Assembly: GCF_003315795.1 (NCBI RefSeq)
Contig: NZ_QMEY01000001.1
Location: forward strand, 248,001-312,000
DNA length: 64,000 bases
Direction of reading: 5' to 3'
Source of the DNA: Spongiactinospora rosea
GTDB taxonomy: Bacteria > Actinomycetota > Actinomycetes > Streptosporangiales > Streptosporangiaceae
This document shows, in pieces, positions 63,134 through 64,000 of this stretch (its first letter is position 1; each line of letters begins with the position of its first letter). The notes beneath the pieces are model-generated. The model saw nothing but the letters and a program-made list of their open reading frames with translations. It did not search any database and had not been told where the DNA came from. A program made the translations under genes and the position numbers.

Positions 63134-64000
63134 TCACGACCCTTCGTTCGACTCGGTGGGCACGACCTTCCCCCGGGACAGCCAGCCCCGGAGGCGTTCG
63201 AGCAGGCGGTCCACATCCACCGGCTTCGGTACATAGTCGGAGGCCCCGGAGGCGATGCTCTTCTCCCGGTCTCCTCTCATGACCTTAGCCGTCAGCGCGA
63301 TGATCGGGAGATCCGCGAACTGCGGCATGCGCCTGATCGCCGACGTCGTCGCCCAACCGTCCATCTCCGGCATCATGATGTCCATCAGCACCAGCGCCAC
63401 GTCTTCGTTCCGTTCGAGCTGCTCGATGCCCTCACGGCCGTTCTCGGCGTAGACGACGGTCGAGCCGTGCCGTTCCAGGACGCTGGTGAGCGCGAAGACG
63501 TTGCGGATGTCGTCGTCCACGATCAGGATCTTGGAGCCGACCAGGGGGTCTTCGCCCTGCCACTTGACCTGCGGCTCGGCCGCGGCCGGGGCGACCGGCA
63601 GCGGCTCGCGGAACGGGATCGTGGCCAGCACGTCGTCTTCCACCGGCTCCTGGACGAACGGCAGCGGCTCGCTGTCGGCCGGGGTCCGCTGCCGGGCGGC
63701 GGCGCCGCCGTCGCGGGAGGCCAGCGGCCCGGTGTAGGAGGGCGGCAGGTACAGCGTGAACGTGCTGCCCTTGCCCGGCTCGCTGTCCACGTGGATCTCG
63801 CCGCCGAGCAGCCGGGCGATCTCCCGGCAGATCGACAGGCCGAGGCCGGTGCCGCCGTACTTGCGGCTGGTCGTGCCGTCCGCCTGGCGGAACGCCTCGA
63901 AGATGACCTCCAGCTTGTCGGGCGCGATGCCGATGCCGGTGTCGCAGACCTGGAACCCGAGCACGCCGTCGGCGTTCTGCAGGGTCTCGTCGTCGAACTC
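63134..64000 (-). CDS. Hybrid sensor histidine kinase/response regulator, 3' part
   Basis: The window holds the last 288 residues; the 5' part lies beyond the right edge. Seen are the end of an HATPase_c domain ([50 protein letters not shown]), a Pro-rich linker and a receiver domain ([60 protein letters not shown]) that keeps the phosphorylated Asp and the Lys. Full proteins of this type often carry repeated HAMP domains, which cannot be checked here. Confidence 0.92.
   Translation of the reverse strand, partial: EFDDETLQNADGVLGFQVCDTGIGIAPDKLEVIFEAFRQADGTTSRKYGGTGLGLSICREIARLLGGEIHVDSEPGKGSTFTLYLPPSYTGPLASRDGGAAARQRTPADSEPLPFVQEPVEDDVLATIPFREPLPVAPAAAEPQVKWQGEDPLVGSKILIVDDDIRNVFALTSVLERHGSTVVYAENGREGIEQLERNEDVALVLMDIMMPEMDGWATTSAIRRMPQFADLPIIALTAKVMRGDREKSIASGASDYVPKPVDVDRLLERLRGWLSRGKVVPTESNEGS

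Overview
The window is about 72% GC chromosomal DNA from a filamentous-type actinobacterium. A conservon (sensor kinase, roadblock protein, DUF742 protein), several ECF sigma factors, DUF3151 beside purA, an actinobacterial NYN protein and a type I-E-like CRISPR repeat point to this phylum. The overall style resembles Streptosporangiales, but that rank is an inference. No rRNA, tRNA or insertion sequence was recognised. Most genes are ordinary housekeeping or accessory genes, tightly packed with 4-nt overlaps inside operons.

Layout. 1-7.3 kb: a truncated HTH regulator divergent from a flavin oxidase, a P-loop kinase-like protein, an APC permease, an ECF sigma factor with a membrane partner, and a GT-C type membrane protein. 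7.4-12.8 kb: a membrane protein facing a conservon (cvnA-cvnB-cvnC) that lacks the usual GTPase gene cvnD; the junction carries a tandem duplication. 13.2-20.3 kb: two secreted proteins, a DUF262 plus HipA-kinase operon, an aldo/keto reductase with a MerR-type promoter, a PEP mutase-family protein and a flavin protein. 20.4-29.7 kb: a surface-polysaccharide locus with wecB, wecC, three glycosyltransferases and a DUF4434 protein. 29.8-41.2 kb: a NrtR-like protein, a HisC-family aminotransferase, an EamA exporter, a regulator, a MurA paralogue, purD, a CorA transporter, a phosphodiesterase, purA and DUF3151.

41.3-43.5 kb holds the most striking accessory locus. An Rpn-like PD-(D/E)XK nuclease is followed by two separate small genes, each a copy of its C-terminal domain. 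Inside the nuclease gene a strong ribosome binding site precedes an in-frame ATG that would make the same domain. This looks like a nuclease with an internal antitoxin and two satellite antitoxins. 43.5-48.1 kb: a second glycan operon of two GT2 proteins and a membrane-anchored methyltransferase.

48.1-51.3 kb is non-coding and repeat-rich. An array of alternating GC mini-hairpins, with a perfect 90-bp duplication, precedes a CRISPR array. Six near-identical repeats with exact 32-nt spacers grade into about 24 decayed repeats over 1.3 kb. No cas genes lie in the window.

51.3-64 kb: a dicarboxylate-type symporter, a region of three diverged ~75-150 bp repeats, a proline-rich membrane-anchored protein, class II aldolase, a DedA protein, pyrE, a single-chain fusion of ECF sigma factor, zinc-finger anti-sigma domain, membrane anchor and ectodomain, a NYN-domain protein, and a response regulator beside the 3' end of a hybrid histidine kinase.
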